A stretch of 64,000 nucleotides of DNA from Alteromonas hispanica (GCF_010500915.1 NZ_JAAAWP010000014.1:1-64000); one strand, 5' to 3'; positions 9,484 through 19,693 are shown, numbered from the stretch's first letter. Notes: generated from the sequence alone by a model not told the origin. Numbers and translations are program-made.

Positions 9484-9560
9484 TGGTCGGTGTGAGAGGA
9501 TTTGAACCTCCGACCCCTGACACCCCATGACAGTGCGCTACCAAGCTGCGCCACACACCG
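9484..9560 (-). tRNA. tRNA-Pro (anticodon GGG)
   Basis: A 77-nt cloverleaf on the minus strand with an encoded CCA end. The acceptor stem CGGTGTG pairs with CACACCG, the D-arm holds GCGCAGCTTGGTAGCGC, and the T-arm holds GGTTCAAATCC. The anticodon arm is CTGTC-ATGGGGT-GTCAG, which puts GGG in the anticodon positions. The layout closely follows E. coli tRNA-Pro(GGG). Confidence 0.96.
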
Positions 9561-9663
9561 ACCGAAAGAGCGTGTAAGTCTACTCAAATAAATCAACAAT
9601 GCAACGACATTTAGCAATTAAGGCACTCAAGCGCTTAATTGCTAACCAGTTCTTTGAAATTAC

Positions 9664-11103
9664 CTATGCAAGGGTGACATAACAAACGCCTGTCACCACT
9701 ATAGCAACAATGACGTTGAGTACTATTCCTTCTCTGGCCATGGTTTTTATATCAAACTTTTCTGTTGAATACGCAATCGCGTTTGGCGCAGTTGCCACAG
9801 GTAACATAAAAGCACAGCTTGCGCTAATAGCAGCGGGGATCATAAGTAGTTTTGGATCTACGCCAACGGCTATTCCAGCTGCGGCTAATATAGGCATGAG
9901 CAGAGTTGATGTGGCGGTGTTAGACGTTATTTCAGTCAAAAACGTAACGAATAAACATATGCCCAATATCAGCAGGATTACCGGCAAAGTTGAAAGGCCG
10001 GTTAACCACGTCCCCATTAACACGCTCAACCCAGATGCAGTGAAGGCTTTAGCAATACAGATACCTCCAGCAAATAGCAGTAACATTCCCCAAGGAATAT
10101 CGTTTGCGGTTTTCCAGTTTAACAACTTATCTCGGTTGCCTTTTGCATCAGGCTTTCCATCATCATTACCGCTATTGGTTAAAAACATAGCGGCAACGCC
10201 TGCAACCGCAATTGTGCTGTCACTTATTGTGGTTACACCTAGCCATGCTGTCCAAAATGGGCGAAATATCCACGCCATGGCTACGGTACCAAATATGGCT
10301 AGCACGCGTTTCTCCGCTCTCGACCATGTGCCTGGAACGGGTAAATCTATATTGCCCACTACGCTTATTCCACGGGCTAGCCATAATGCCATGATAGGTA
10401 CGGCCAAAATAACGATAGGGATACCGGTTTTCATCCAATCTAAAAAGCTGTATTCAATACCCTGAGTTTCTTCATAAACACTCATAAAGATGATGTTCGG
10501 TGGAGTTCCTATAGGCGTGCCTACCCCGCCCACGCTAGCAGCGTAGGCAATACCCAAAATTAGGGCAACACCAAAACGAGGATTATCTACCGCGTTGATA
10601 ATGGCGATAGCCATGGGCAACATCATCAGTATGGTAGCAGTATTACTTATCCACATACTGAGAACCGCTGTGGTTAGCATAAAACCCAATATCAACTTTA
10701 TCGGGCTGCCGCTACCCGTAAGACGAAGCATATAGATGGCAAAACGTTTGTGCAGATTTGCTCGCTCTAATGCTTTAGACAGCATAAATGCCGCCATCAG
10801 CAAAATAATAACGTGACTGCCTAGAGCAGAAGCGGCCTCACTATGAGAAAGCACACCAAACAGAGGAAATAGCGCAAAAGGCAATAAGGAGGTAGCTGGA
10901 ATAGGAAGCGCTTCGGTAACCCATAAAATGGCAACAAACAAAGTGATAGCGGCAGTGAAAATTATTTCACTGGGCTGCCCTACAAACCACAATGCGAGTC
11001 CACTCGCACAAGCGACTAAGAACGCGATGCCTATTATCAAGTTTTTTGATGTGGACGTTGTTTGAGGTGAGTTATTTTTATTTGTTTGAGGCGTAGTGTC
11101 CAT
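9664..11103 (-). CDS. DASS/SLC13-family sodium:dicarboxylate (or sulfate) symporter
   Basis: The protein has 479 residues with about 11-12 hydrophobic helices. It carries the two SNT-type motifs of the family: MWISNTATILMMLP near residue 155 and TEITSNTATSTLLMP near residue 415. It also has the conserved GGVGTPIGTPPNIIF loop. DASS transporters import succinate, fumarate, malate, citrate or sulfate with Na+ across the inner membrane. The SNT motif type favours carboxylates, but the substrate is not decidable from sequence. The start has GGAAG just upstream. It stands alone upstream of dcd-side genes, with no two-component regulator next to it. Confidence 0.88.
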   Translation of the reverse strand: MDTTPQTNKNNSPQTTSTSKNLIIGIAFLVACASGLALWFVGQPSEIIFTAAITLFVAILWVTEALPIPATSLLPFALFPLFGVLSHSEAASALGSHVIILLMAAFMLSKALERANLHKRFAIYMLRLTGSGSPIKLILGFMLTTAVLSMWISNTATILMMLPMAIAIINAVDNPRFGVALILGIAYAASVGGVGTPIGTPPNIIFMSVYEETQGIEYSFLDWMKTGIPIVILAVPIMALWLARGISVVGNIDLPVPGTWSRAEKRVLAIFGTVAMAWIFRPFWTAWLGVTTISDSTIAVAGVAAMFLTNSGNDDGKPDAKGNRDKLLNWKTANDIPWGMLLLFAGGICIAKAFTASGLSVLMGTWLTGLSTLPVILLILGICLFVTFLTEITSNTATSTLLMPILAAAGIAVGVDPKLLMIPAAISASCAFMLPVATAPNAIAYSTEKFDIKTMAREGIVLNVIVAIVVTGVCYVTLA

Positions 11104-11250
11104 TGCGCTTCCCAGTTACTCGTCGTATTTATTATTGATTTTATTTACTTATATAAGTACTACCAGTAATTGAAGGGAAACGCACTACCTAATCACCGCT
11201 TTGAAGGTTGAAAGTATTTCTCTCGTGTTTTGTTGGTAATGCCTTTGCTG

Positions 11251-11844
11251 CTACTTGCGTTGCTCATCGGATGAAATACGGCTTGCAATAGCACCATCTT
11301 GGCCTTTGTATTTTGCGTCCACTCTGGCGTTATAAGGTTTCTCTGCCGGACTTGATAGCACTTCAAAACTGATAGCCCCAATCTTCATACCTGGGCGAAG
11401 TGCCAGTGGCAACTTTCCACTGTTATAAAATTCCAACACAATGTTCCCAGACCAACCTGGGTCGATTCTATGGGCAGTTACGTGCACCATTAAACCTAGG
11501 CGAGCTAGCGAAGAGCGACCATCTAACCAACCTACGATGTTGTCTGGCAGGGTTACCGACTCTAAAGTAACAGCAAGGGCTAACTCTTTAGGATGAAGGA
11601 AAAAGGCTTTACCCTCTTCAAGCTCAATTTCATCACTCATAACATGGTCGAGCGCTTCTTGAACTTCAACTTTCGGGCCGCTTAAATCAATGAAAGGTGC
11701 TTGATGCTCTTCAAACACCCTAAACTTGTTACCTAAACGAATATCTACCGTTACACCGCTTATCTGGTCGTAGCTTGGTGTGGGTTCTATTTTAATTTTG
11801 CCGTCTTGCAGGTATTGATTAATATCGCGGTCACACAAACGCAT
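11251..11844 (-). CDS. dcd: dCTP deaminase
   Basis: The protein has 197 residues, close to E. coli Dcd (193). It converts dCTP to dUTP, the main bacterial route to dUMP and thymidylate. Typical sequence blocks are [15 protein letters not shown] at the N-terminus, the substrate-binding [19 protein letters not shown] block near residues 110-128, and [16 protein letters not shown] followed by [13 protein letters not shown]. The gene is transcribed alone and is divergent from the rhtA-like exporter gene. Confidence 0.96.
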   Translation of the reverse strand: MRLCDRDINQYLQDGKIKIEPTPSYDQISGVTVDIRLGNKFRVFEEHQAPFIDLSGPKVEVQEALDHVMSDEIELEEGKAFFLHPKELALAVTLESVTLPDNIVGWLDGRSSLARLGLMVHVTAHRIDPGWSGNIVLEFYNSGKLPLALRPGMKIGAISFEVLSSPAEKPYNARVDAKYKGQDGAIASRISSDEQRK

Positions 11845-12023
11845 GATGGTTTCCTCATTTCATTTGGCGGCTATTATGCGTATGTCAGGCAGTCCAATCA
11901 ACTGCTAGAAGGCTTGTTTTATGTGGTTTTAACAATCTTATTTTTTTAACTCTGAAATCAATTAGTCAGTTGCCATCTTTATTGCATTAGCTATCATTGC
12001 TTTTTATCTCTCCGTCATTTTTT

Positions 12024-12872
12024 ATGTCAGCCATTAATCGACAATATCTTATCGCTGTAATCTGTGTGCTTGTTGCAATGATCACCATTCAATCAGGCGC
12101 ATCACTGGCGAAGCAGCTTTTTCAGCAAGTAGGTGTATTAGGCACAATTACTTACAGAGTGGGCTTTGCTGCCATTATGCTCTGCTTGGTGTTTAAGCCT
12201 TGGCGCAATAAACCTGAACAGCTACCATCCATTGTTGTTTATGGCTTGTGTTTAGGGGGAATGAACACTGCATTTTATTTCGCCATCGAGCGTATTCCCA
12301 TTGGCATAGCTGTTGCGCTTGAATTTGTCGGGCCTCTGATGGTTGCAATTTTTTCATCTAAAAATAGAGTAGATTTGTTGTGGGCATTTATGGCGATAAT
12401 TGGTCTTGTATTGTTACTACCCGACTTGAGAGCCGCCGACGGGCTTGATCCACTGGGCTTTATTCTGGCACTAGGGGCCGGAGCCTGCTGGGCAGGTTAT
12501 ATTTTATTCGGTAAAAGAACAGGTGAAAGTGGTTCTTCGGGAGCAATCGTTGCTTTGGGCATGCTAGTGGCCGCCGTTGCAATAGTGCCATTTGGTATTG
12601 CTATTCACTTTGATGAATTAATGAATGTAGCACTTATTCCCACTGGAATAGGTATTGCTCTTTTATCAAGTGCTTTACCCTACAGTTTAGAAATGATTGC
12701 GCTTAGAAAAATGCCATCTCAAAGTTTTAGTATATTAATGAGTGTAGAGCCTGCCATTGCTGCACTAGCCGGCTTTATTATACTTGGCGAGCTATTAACC
12801 CTGTGGCACTGGCTCGCCATTGCATTGGTAATAAGTGCGTCTATTGGCACTGCAGCAACACCAAAAAGCTAA
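12024..12872 (+). CDS. rhtA: RhtA-like EamA-family threonine/homoserine exporter
   Basis: The protein has 282 residues from the ATG at 12024; an upstream in-frame TTG is less likely. It has about ten hydrophobic helices in two EamA repeats. It follows E. coli RhtA closely block by block: IQSGASLAKQLFQQVG, YGLCLGGMNTAFYF, PIGIAVALEFVGPLMVA, ALGAGACWAGYILFGKR and ALPYSLEMIALRKMPS. RhtA exports threonine, homoserine and related amino acids across the inner membrane. The match is strong enough for the symbol, but substrate range is by homology only. The 3' end lies one base from the end of the convergent mrp gene. Confidence 0.85.
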   Translation: MSAINRQYLIAVICVLVAMITIQSGASLAKQLFQQVGVLGTITYRVGFAAIMLCLVFKPWRNKPEQLPSIVVYGLCLGGMNTAFYFAIERIPIGIAVALEFVGPLMVAIFSSKNRVDLLWAFMAIIGLVLLLPDLRAADGLDPLGFILALGAGACWAGYILFGKRTGESGSSGAIVALGMLVAAVAIVPFGIAIHFDELMNVALIPTGIGIALLSSALPYSLEMIALRKMPSQSFSILMSVEPAIAALAGFIILGELLTLWHWLAIALVISASIGTAATPKS

Positions 12873-12873
12873 G

Positions 12874-14025
12874 TTAGCTACCCACAACCCCTATTGGGTC
12901 GCCTTTTATATGCTTATTACTGTTTTCTCTTGGTGATAGCGTAAATGCCAACTGCATAGAAATAGCCCTCGCAGCCTCTTGATAACTGGCCGCTATAGGG
13001 CTCTCAGGCGCGCCAATCAGCAATGGGGTTCCGGCATCGCCGTGCTCTCTAATGTGAATATCTAAGGGGAGCTGCCCTAACAGCGGTAAACCATGCCGCT
13101 CGGCAAGTTGTTCACCACCGTCTCTAGAAAACACATAGTCTTTGGTACCACATGCACGGCACTGGTAATAACTCATATTTTCCACTAACCCAAGCACAGG
13201 CACGTCGACTTTTTCAAACATACTAATGCCCTTTTGAGCATCGGCTAAGGCTAAATCTTGTGGCGTGGTAACGATCACCGCTGCCGTAAGCGGAACTTGC
13301 TGGGCCATAGTTAATTGAATGTCACCTGTGCCTGGTGGCATATCAACTATTAAATAATCCAATACAGGCCATAGGGTTTCGTTTAATAGTTGCGTAAGCG
13401 CTCTACTTGCCATAGGGCCCCGCCATACTGCGGCGTCGTCTTGAGGCACTAAATACCCGATAGAGTTAGCCACTAACCCGTGTGCCTCCAACGGCTGCAT
13501 GTGCTTATTGTCCTCACTCTCTGGATGATCGTTGGTGTTACCTAACATAATAGGAATGGAAGGCCCGTAAATATCGGCATCTAAAATACCCACTCTGGCA
13601 CCTTCTTTCATAAGTGCAAAGGCAAGATTGATACTGGTTGTCGACTTCCCTACCCCACCTTTGCCGCTAGCCACAGCGATAATATTCTTGATATTCGTAA
13701 TGGGTGGCAGCTTGGTGTGTTGGCTAGTAATTTGTGTTGTAAATACAAGCTGAGCGCTGTGAAACTCGCTCTTTAATTGGCTCTTTAATTCACTAATCAC
13801 TACGTCTTTGAGATGAGCTAGCTGGCTATTCATACAAAAAGGCAGTGTTACTTGCACTGTTTGACTTTTATCGCTGCTACCAGCATCGCGTGCACTGGCA
13901 TTACTGCGGCTATCTTCTATAGTGCTACACCACAAAAGTGTCTCATCAGTGCTTACACTAAAATAGTTGGCTAAAATAGCAGCAACCTTTTGGGCAACTG
14001 GCTCGGCTTTACGAGAAAAGAACAT
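12874..14025 (-). CDS. apbC: Mrp/ApbC-type iron-sulfur cluster carrier ATPase
   Basis: The protein has 383 residues from the ATG at 14025, which has AAGG eight bases upstream; ATGs further upstream would reach into the divergent metG leader. It has an N-terminal DUF59/MIP18-like domain and then a P-loop NTPase with a deviant Walker A (ASGKGGVGKSTTSINLA). Switch motifs are DADIYGPSIPIM and DMPPGTGD, and a CxxC pair (YYQCRACG) binds the bridging cluster. These proteins transfer Fe-S clusters to apo-enzymes as homodimers. The mrp/metG divergent pairing is conserved in gammaproteobacteria and supports the call. Confidence 0.94.
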   Translation of the reverse strand: MFFSRKAEPVAQKVAAILANYFSVSTDETLLWCSTIEDSRSNASARDAGSSDKSQTVQVTLPFCMNSQLAHLKDVVISELKSQLKSEFHSAQLVFTTQITSQHTKLPPITNIKNIIAVASGKGGVGKSTTSINLAFALMKEGARVGILDADIYGPSIPIMLGNTNDHPESEDNKHMQPLEAHGLVANSIGYLVPQDDAAVWRGPMASRALTQLLNETLWPVLDYLIVDMPPGTGDIQLTMAQQVPLTAAVIVTTPQDLALADAQKGISMFEKVDVPVLGLVENMSYYQCRACGTKDYVFSRDGGEQLAERHGLPLLGQLPLDIHIREHGDAGTPLLIGAPESPIAASYQEAARAISMQLAFTLSPRENSNKHIKGDPIGVVGS

Positions 14026-14133
14026 AAATTGCCTTACAACCTGTAGAATTGTTTGAATTACGTAATGCAAAAAACGCGGTTTTCCGCTAGTATTTGCAGC
14101 CATTTTGAAACGCAAAGAATCAATAACGTCATT

Positions 14134-16161
14134 ATGTCAGAAAAACGCCGAATTCTGGTAACCAGTGCGTTGCCATACGCAAATGGCTCTATTCATTTAG
14201 GGCACTTGCTTGAACACATTCAAACAGACATCTGGACTCGTTTTCAGCGCCTTCGCGGAAACGAATGTTACAGTGTTTGTGCCGATGATGCACATGGCAC
14301 ACCGGTTATGCTTAAAGCGCAAGAGCTAGGTATAACGCCAGAAGAAATGGTTGCCCGGACGCGTGCAGAACACCACCAAGACCTCATTGATTTTCACGTA
14401 GATTACGACAACTACTATGTAACCCATTCGCCAGAAAACAAGGCATTTTGTGAAGAAATCTATTCTCGCCTTGATAATGCCGGTTACATTAGCAAACGTG
14501 TTATCAACCAGCTTTTCGACCCTGAAAAAGAGATGTTTCTGCCAGATCGTTTTGTAAAGGGTACGTGCCCAAGCTGCGGTGCAGAAGACCAAAACGGTGA
14601 TAGCTGTGATGTATGTGGTGCTACTTATAGCCCAACAGAAGTGAAAAACCCACGAAGCGTAGTATCTGGTGCTACACCAGTACTCAAAGAGTCTGAGCAT
14701 TTCTTTTTCGACTTACCCAAGTTTGAAGACATGTTGAAAACGTGGATCCGATCTGGCGCGCTGCAAGAAGAAATGGCGAACAAACTACAAGAGTGGTTCA
14801 CAGAAGGTCTTCAGCAGTGGGATATCAGCCGCGATGCTCCGTACTTTGGCTTTGAAATTCCAGGCGCTCCCAACAAGTTTTTCTACGTTTGGGTAGACGC
14901 TCCCGTTGGCTATATGGCCAGCTTTAAAAACTTCTGCGACCAAAACAGCCTAGAGTTTGATGATTTCTGGAAGGCTGACTCTACCGCTGAGCTTTACCAC
15001 TTTATTGGTAAAGACATTACGTATTTCCACTGCCTGTTTTGGCCTGCCATGTTAGAAGGCGCCGGATATCGTAAGCCTACTGGGGTGAATATCCACGGGT
15101 TCGTTACGGTAAATGGTGCAAAAATGTCGAAGTCTCGCGGTACCTTTATAAAAGGTCGTACTTACTTAGACCACTTAAATCCAGAGTACCTGCGTTATTA
15201 CTTCGCGTCTAAATTAGGCGATGGTGTGACGGATATCGATCTTAACTTCACTGACTTCGCTCAGAAAGTAAATTCAGACCTAGTGGGTAAGGTTGTTAAC
15301 ATTGCGAGCCGTTGTGCTAGCTTTATTACCAAGCGTTTCGACGGCAAACTATCAGACAACGTCATTGAGCCAGAGTTAATAGCCGAATTCCAAAATGCTG
15401 CAGATGGCATCGCTGACTTATTTGAAAAGCGTCGTTATCACCAAGCTATACGCGAGATTATGGCACTAGCAGACAAGGCGAATCAGTTTATTGATAACAA
15501 CGCCCCTTGGGTAACGATAAAAGACGAGACCAAACAGCAATTTACCCATGACGTATGCTCATTGGGTATCAATATGTTCCGCTTGTTGGTGATTTACCTT
15601 AAGCCAGTTTTACCTGTTTTGGCTGAGAAAGCGGAAACCTTCTTAAATGATGAGTTTAACTGGGAGTCGCTTCAAACATTGCTTAAAGGGCACGCTATCA
15701 ATAAATTTAAACCTATGATGCAACGGGTAGAAATGGAGAAAATAGACGCTATGGTTGACGATTCAAAAGAAAGTTTAGCTCCTCAGCAGCCTGCTGTTGC
15801 ACCTGATAGCCCGCTAGCAAAAGATCCTATTAGCGAGACTATCTCGTTTGAAGATTTTGCAAAAGTCGACCTTCGTATTGCACGCATAGCCAATGCTGAA
15901 CACGTTGAAAAAGCAGACAAACTACTGCGCTTAGAGCTAGATTTGGGCGGCGAAACCAAGCAGGTATTTGCTGGTATTAAATCAGCCTATGCGCCAGAAG
16001 CTTTGATAGGCAAACATACCGTTATGGTTGCCAACCTAGCGCCGCGCAAAATGCGCTTTGGATTAAGTGAAGGCATGGTACTTGCCGCCGGACCTGGTGG
16101 TGACGAGCTCTATATTCTAGAGCCTCATGAAGGCGCGAAACCCGGTATGCGTGTGAAATAG
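14134..16161 (+). CDS. metG: Methionyl-tRNA synthetase
   Basis: The protein has 675 residues from the ATG at 14134 (E. coli MetG has 677). It begins [20 protein letters not shown] and contains the class I HIGH motif as HLGH and the KMSKS motif as [11 protein letters not shown] zinc-knuckle insert ([18 protein letters not shown]) lies near residues 145-162. The C-terminal 110 residues form the EMAP/Trbp111-type tRNA-binding and dimerisation domain ([20 protein letters not shown] onward). It charges tRNA-Met and initiator tRNA. Divergent from mrp. Confidence 0.97.
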   Translation: MSEKRRILVTSALPYANGSIHLGHLLEHIQTDIWTRFQRLRGNECYSVCADDAHGTPVMLKAQELGITPEEMVARTRAEHHQDLIDFHVDYDNYYVTHSPENKAFCEEIYSRLDNAGYISKRVINQLFDPEKEMFLPDRFVKGTCPSCGAEDQNGDSCDVCGATYSPTEVKNPRSVVSGATPVLKESEHFFFDLPKFEDMLKTWIRSGALQEEMANKLQEWFTEGLQQWDISRDAPYFGFEIPGAPNKFFYVWVDAPVGYMASFKNFCDQNSLEFDDFWKADSTAELYHFIGKDITYFHCLFWPAMLEGAGYRKPTGVNIHGFVTVNGAKMSKSRGTFIKGRTYLDHLNPEYLRYYFASKLGDGVTDIDLNFTDFAQKVNSDLVGKVVNIASRCASFITKRFDGKLSDNVIEPELIAEFQNAADGIADLFEKRRYHQAIREIMALADKANQFIDNNAPWVTIKDETKQQFTHDVCSLGINMFRLLVIYLKPVLPVLAEKAETFLNDEFNWESLQTLLKGHAINKFKPMMQRVEMEKIDAMVDDSKESLAPQQPAVAPDSPLAKDPISETISFEDFAKVDLRIARIANAEHVEKADKLLRLELDLGGETKQVFAGIKSAYAPEALIGKHTVMVANLAPRKMRFGLSEGMVLAAGPGGDELYILEPHEGAKPGMRVK

Positions 16162-16210
16162 GCAAAAAAAGCGATTAGAAGAGAGTTTGCGTATCTAAAA
16201 ACGCAAACCC

Positions 16211-16260
16211 AAGGCCATGTTTAGCTAGCTATTACACAGCTGCTAAACGTGGCCTTTTTG
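16211..16260. terminator. bidirectional terminator shared by metG and the convergent methyltransferase gene
   Basis: GGCCATGTTTAGC (16213-16225) pairs with GCTAAACGTGGCC (16242-16254), a 13-bp stem with one G-U pair, and is followed by TTTTTG. Flanking A and T runs suit both strands. The right arm overlaps the last codons and stop of the minus-strand gene ending at 16243. Confidence 0.8.
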
Positions 16261-17088
16261 TTTTTGAGAGGTAGTGCGAGCACTGGCACCCATTGTTGAA
16301 AACTGAGGTTTAATAGCCCGTTTGGGCCTTATCGCGGTCATGGGAACCACCCGTTTTTTAGCCAGAATGACATAAACGGCGCTACACCAAGGCAAATAAG
16401 AAGATAAATAATGTTGAACCTTAGCGGCTCCCTCCCAGCGCTGCTGAAAGAAAAGCGTTGAAAACATAATTTGCCGTTGTTCTATTACTTCAAACCCTAA
16501 AAGGTGAAGCCAATCTTTTATGCGGTATGAAGAGAAAAAGCGGGCATCGTGTAAAATATTGTCACGTTTTACCGGTAAGTATTTAGCCACGCCGGCTAAG
16601 CTAAGTGGGTTGAAGCCACTAATAATAACATGACCGTCTTGCGTAATTACCCTATCCACCTCTCTTAATATTTCGTGTGGATCTTGTGCAAAATCTAATT
16701 CGTTAGCAAGCAGCAACCCATCAACACTGTTTTCTGAAAACGGTAGCTTATGGGCTTGCCCTATAACAAAGTTCTCATTACGCGGCTCATTGCGTATTGT
16801 ATTAGGTTCATTGCCAGCACCATCATTGGGATCACTGCCTCGCTTTTCATGCTTTACACGTTCGCTGCTGGTAAAATCTGGCGTATGGTTAATTTGGTGA
16901 TGAATGGGGCTTTCCAATAATTGGATCTGGGCACTTAAATTACCCACTTTTACAAAGTGATAGCCAAATATTCGCTGGGCATAATCGTTACACACGGTTT
17001 CAACTGCACGTTTTATATTATCGCCCGCGGGAAACTCGTCCCAGCTACCAGGATAGCGTGGTGGCTTTGCTCTAAACGCCGTCTTCAT
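16243..17088 (-). CDS. YafS-like class I SAM-dependent methyltransferase
   Basis: The protein has 281 residues from the ATG at 17088; a GTG two codons upstream is an alternative. The second half is a Methyltransf_11-type core: AHKLPFSENSVDGLLLANEL, then QDPHEILREVDRVITQDGHV and IISGFNPLSLAGVAKYLPV. The first half, GYHFVKVGNLSAQIQLLES, resembles E. coli YafS, and the gene stands divergent to gloB exactly as yafS does in E. coli. The usual glycine-rich SAM motif I (DxGxGxG) is not evident. A charged insertion of about 40 residues, rich in Asn, Glu and Arg, lies near residues 90-130. The substrate is unknown. Confidence 0.78.
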   Translation of the reverse strand: MKTAFRAKPPRYPGSWDEFPAGDNIKRAVETVCNDYAQRIFGYHFVKVGNLSAQIQLLESPIHHQINHTPDFTSSERVKHEKRGSDPNDGAGNEPNTIRNEPRNENFVIGQAHKLPFSENSVDGLLLANELDFAQDPHEILREVDRVITQDGHVIISGFNPLSLAGVAKYLPVKRDNILHDARFFSSYRIKDWLHLLGFEVIEQRQIMFSTLFFQQRWEGAAKVQHYLSSYLPWCSAVYVILAKKRVVPMTAIRPKRAIKPQFSTMGASARTTSQKQKGHV

Positions 17089-17173
17089 TATCACTGCACA
17101 CGCTCTTTGGTTGCTCTGTTAACCACATGCCCCTATAGTAACGCATAATTATAGCTAAACAAGCAGGTGTATT

Positions 17174-17965
17174 ATGCGCTCCGACACATTGCCTAAGGGT
17201 ATAAGCATTCACCCTATTCCCGCTTTTAACGATAACTACATTTGGTGTATTCACGATGATAAGCATGCGGTAGTTGTCGATCCTGGCGACGCTACGCCAG
17301 TGTTGTCTTACTTGAGAGAAAACGCTTTAAAATTAGCTGCTGTATTAATAACCCACCATCACCACGACCATACCGGTGGTATTGCAAAGCTTGCGTCGGC
17401 AGTAAAAGAATTACCCATTATTGGGCCTCGAGGCGGTCACATAAAGGGCTTAACAAAAACAGTGGCCCAAGGTGATACCGTCGCCTTACCTGTTATTGAT
17501 ATGTCGCTTCAAGTATTGGAAGTGCCCGGACACACACTGGATCATATCGCCTTTTTCGGCCATGGTGCCCTGTTTTGTGGCGACACTTTGTTTTCAGCCG
17601 GATGCGGCCGACTTTTCGAAGGCTCGCCAGAGCAAATGCTGCATTCAATGAATAAACTTAAACGCCTACCCGACAGCACGAAGATTTACTGCGCACATGA
17701 ATACACGCAAGCCAATGTGAACTTTGCGCTAGCGGTAGAGCCAGACAATAACGACCTTAAAAATTACGCCTTGTGGGTAAAGGAAAAGCGCGAACACAAT
17801 GAGTGTACTTTGCCAGGTGTACTTGGTGAGCAAAAAAAGATAAACCCTTTTTTACGTTCCCATGAGCCTAGTGTAAAAGATGCGGCAGGAGCTTTCACAA
17901 ACACATCGCTTGGCGATGATGTAGCCGTTTTCGCCGCGGTTAGGCGTTGGAAAGATGAGTTTTAG
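17174..17965 (+). CDS. gloB: Hydroxyacylglutathione hydrolase (glyoxalase II)
   Basis: The protein has 263 residues (E. coli GloB 251). It contains the metallo-beta-lactamase metal motif THHHHDHTGG near residues 60-69, plus GHTLDHIAFF, FCGDTLFSAGCGRLFEG and YCAHEYTQANVNFAL, which supply the remaining metal ligands and substrate-binding residues. It hydrolyses S-lactoylglutathione to lactate and glutathione in methylglyoxal detoxification. AGGTG precedes the start. Its stop touches a possible GTG start of mltD, the usual gloB-mltD arrangement. Confidence 0.95.
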   Translation: MRSDTLPKGISIHPIPAFNDNYIWCIHDDKHAVVVDPGDATPVLSYLRENALKLAAVLITHHHHDHTGGIAKLASAVKELPIIGPRGGHIKGLTKTVAQGDTVALPVIDMSLQVLEVPGHTLDHIAFFGHGALFCGDTLFSAGCGRLFEGSPEQMLHSMNKLKRLPDSTKIYCAHEYTQANVNFALAVEPDNNDLKNYALWVKEKREHNECTLPGVLGEQKKINPFLRSHEPSVKDAAGAFTNTSLGDDVAVFAAVRRWKDEF

Positions 17966-18030
17966 TGAAAATAGTTGCTGTTTCGCGTACTATGGCGCGT
18001 TTGCAGTGCTTAAAGAGGTTTCTTCATAAT

Positions 18031-19689
18031 ATGCAGTCGAAGTTGTTCCCGTTTGCGCCAATTATACTGGCGTTAGGGCTTTCAGGTTGTCAATTAACCG
18101 AAAGCGAAAAATTGGCCGTCGAGGAAAATGAGAAAGCCGCGCTTGAGGCCTGTTCCGAAACCTATTTAGGCGAAGAAGAGATTGCCGATTGTGAAATTGC
18201 TCGAGATGGCGTTATTGATGTTATCCACCCAAAGGACGACATTCTTGAAGAAACCGCTGAAATCACAGAGCCAGAAAATGTAGCAGTAGCCCCAGTGATC
18301 ACTGATGTTTGGCAACGCGCTAGCAACAGCTTTTCACTTCACATTCCCGACGACAATCGCGTTACGGCTCAACGAGATTGGTACTTAAAACACCCAGAAT
18401 ACATGGCCCGCGTAGTGAAGCGCGCAAAGCCGTTCTTGTATTATATTGTTGAAGAAATTGAAAAGCGCAACATGCCTATGGAGTTGGTGCTGCTACCTAT
18501 TGTGGAAAGCGCCTTCGACCCTTTCGCGTATTCTCATGGCCGCGCCGCAGGCATGTGGCAGTTTATTCCTAGTACAGGTAAACGCTTTGGCATGCCGCAG
18601 AATTGGTGGTACGACGGTAGGCGCGACGTAATAGCCTCTACTCAAGGTGCTCTTGATTACCTCACCTATTTAAACGAAATGTTTGATGGTGACTGGTTAC
18701 ACGCACTTGCCGCTTACAACAGTGGCGAAGGTCGAGTTATGCGATCAATTCGCGCCAATAAACGCGCAGGCAAGCCAACGGATTTTTGGCATTTAGGCCT
18801 GCCAAGAGAAACCCGAGCCTATGTACCGAAACTGCTGGCTCTTGCCGATATTTTGAAAAACAAAAAAACCTTCGACTTCTCCTGGCCAGAAGTTGAAAAT
18901 GTTGCGGTTATTGAAGTGGTAGATATTGGCTCACAGGTAGACCTTGCATTTGCCGCTGAACTTGCGGATATGTCACTAAAAGAGCTTCATGGACTCAATC
19001 CAGGTTTCAATCGCTGGGCTACATCGCCAGATGGCCCCCATCGCTTAGTGTTACCCGTTGAAAAAGCAGCCTCTTTTTCACAGGCACTAGCAAAAATAGA
19101 TAGAAAGGAGCGCCTTAACTGGGTTCGACATACAGTTAAAAGCGGAGATAGCCTTGGCAAAATTGCCAATCAATACCACACTACCATCAAGGTAATTCAG
19201 CAGGTTAATGAACTCGATTCATCGATGATCCGCATTGGTCAGGCTATCATGGTACCCGTTGCATTAAAGGCATTAGACGATTATGCCCTTTCGAAAGAAC
19301 AGCGCCTTGCCAGCATACAAAGCAGCAACAAGTCGAAGCAAAAAGTACGTCATACGGTTCAATCTGGCGATACGCTTTGGGACATTGCACGTAAATTTAA
19401 AGTGTCAACCAGACAATTAGCAAAATGGAATGGCATGGCACCGGGCGATATGCTTAAACCGGGCAAGACCCTTGTTATTTGGCTTGAAGGCAAAAGTGAT
19501 GCTGGCGTGACGAAAAAACTTACCTATACCGTAAGAAGTGGAGACTCGCTTTCTCGCATAGCAAGCAAATTCAATGTTAAAGTGAGTGACATTAGCAAAT
19601 GGAATAGCCTTAACGCTAAACAGTATTTACAGCCTGGGCAAAAGCTTAAGCTATACGTTGACGTAACTAGGCTGACATCGACAGGATAG
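18031..19689 (+). CDS. mltD: Membrane-bound lytic murein transglycosylase D
   Basis: The protein has 552 residues from the ATG at 18031, which gives a compact lipoprotein signal (MQSKLFPFAPIILALGLSGC) and has AAAGAGG upstream. A GTG at 17965 overlapping the gloB stop is an alternative start. The SLT domain carries the catalytic Glu in LPIVESAFDPFAYS and the motif GRAAGMWQFIPSTGKRFGM. Three LysM peptidoglycan-binding repeats follow (HTVKSGDSLGKIA, HTVQSGDTLWDIA, YTVRSGDSLSRIA). It cleaves glycan strands to 1,6-anhydromuropeptides from the inner face of the outer membrane. The next gene starts 4 bp later. Confidence 0.94.
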   Translation: MQSKLFPFAPIILALGLSGCQLTESEKLAVEENEKAALEACSETYLGEEEIADCEIARDGVIDVIHPKDDILEETAEITEPENVAVAPVITDVWQRASNSFSLHIPDDNRVTAQRDWYLKHPEYMARVVKRAKPFLYYIVEEIEKRNMPMELVLLPIVESAFDPFAYSHGRAAGMWQFIPSTGKRFGMPQNWWYDGRRDVIASTQGALDYLTYLNEMFDGDWLHALAAYNSGEGRVMRSIRANKRAGKPTDFWHLGLPRETRAYVPKLLALADILKNKKTFDFSWPEVENVAVIEVVDIGSQVDLAFAAELADMSLKELHGLNPGFNRWATSPDGPHRLVLPVEKAASFSQALAKIDRKERLNWVRHTVKSGDSLGKIANQYHTTIKVIQQVNELDSSMIRIGQAIMVPVALKALDDYALSKEQRLASIQSSNKSKQKVRHTVQSGDTLWDIARKFKVSTRQLAKWNGMAPGDMLKPGKTLVIWLEGKSDAGVTKKLTYTVRSGDSLSRIASKFNVKVSDISKWNSLNAKQYLQPGQKLKLYVDVTRLTSTG

Positions 19690-19693
19690 AGAT

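Noticed and set aside
9710-10465. 251-codon plus-strand frame opposite the DASS transporter
   Set aside because: Antisense to a gene with clear family motifs on the minus strand; composition and lack of domains point to a shadow frame.
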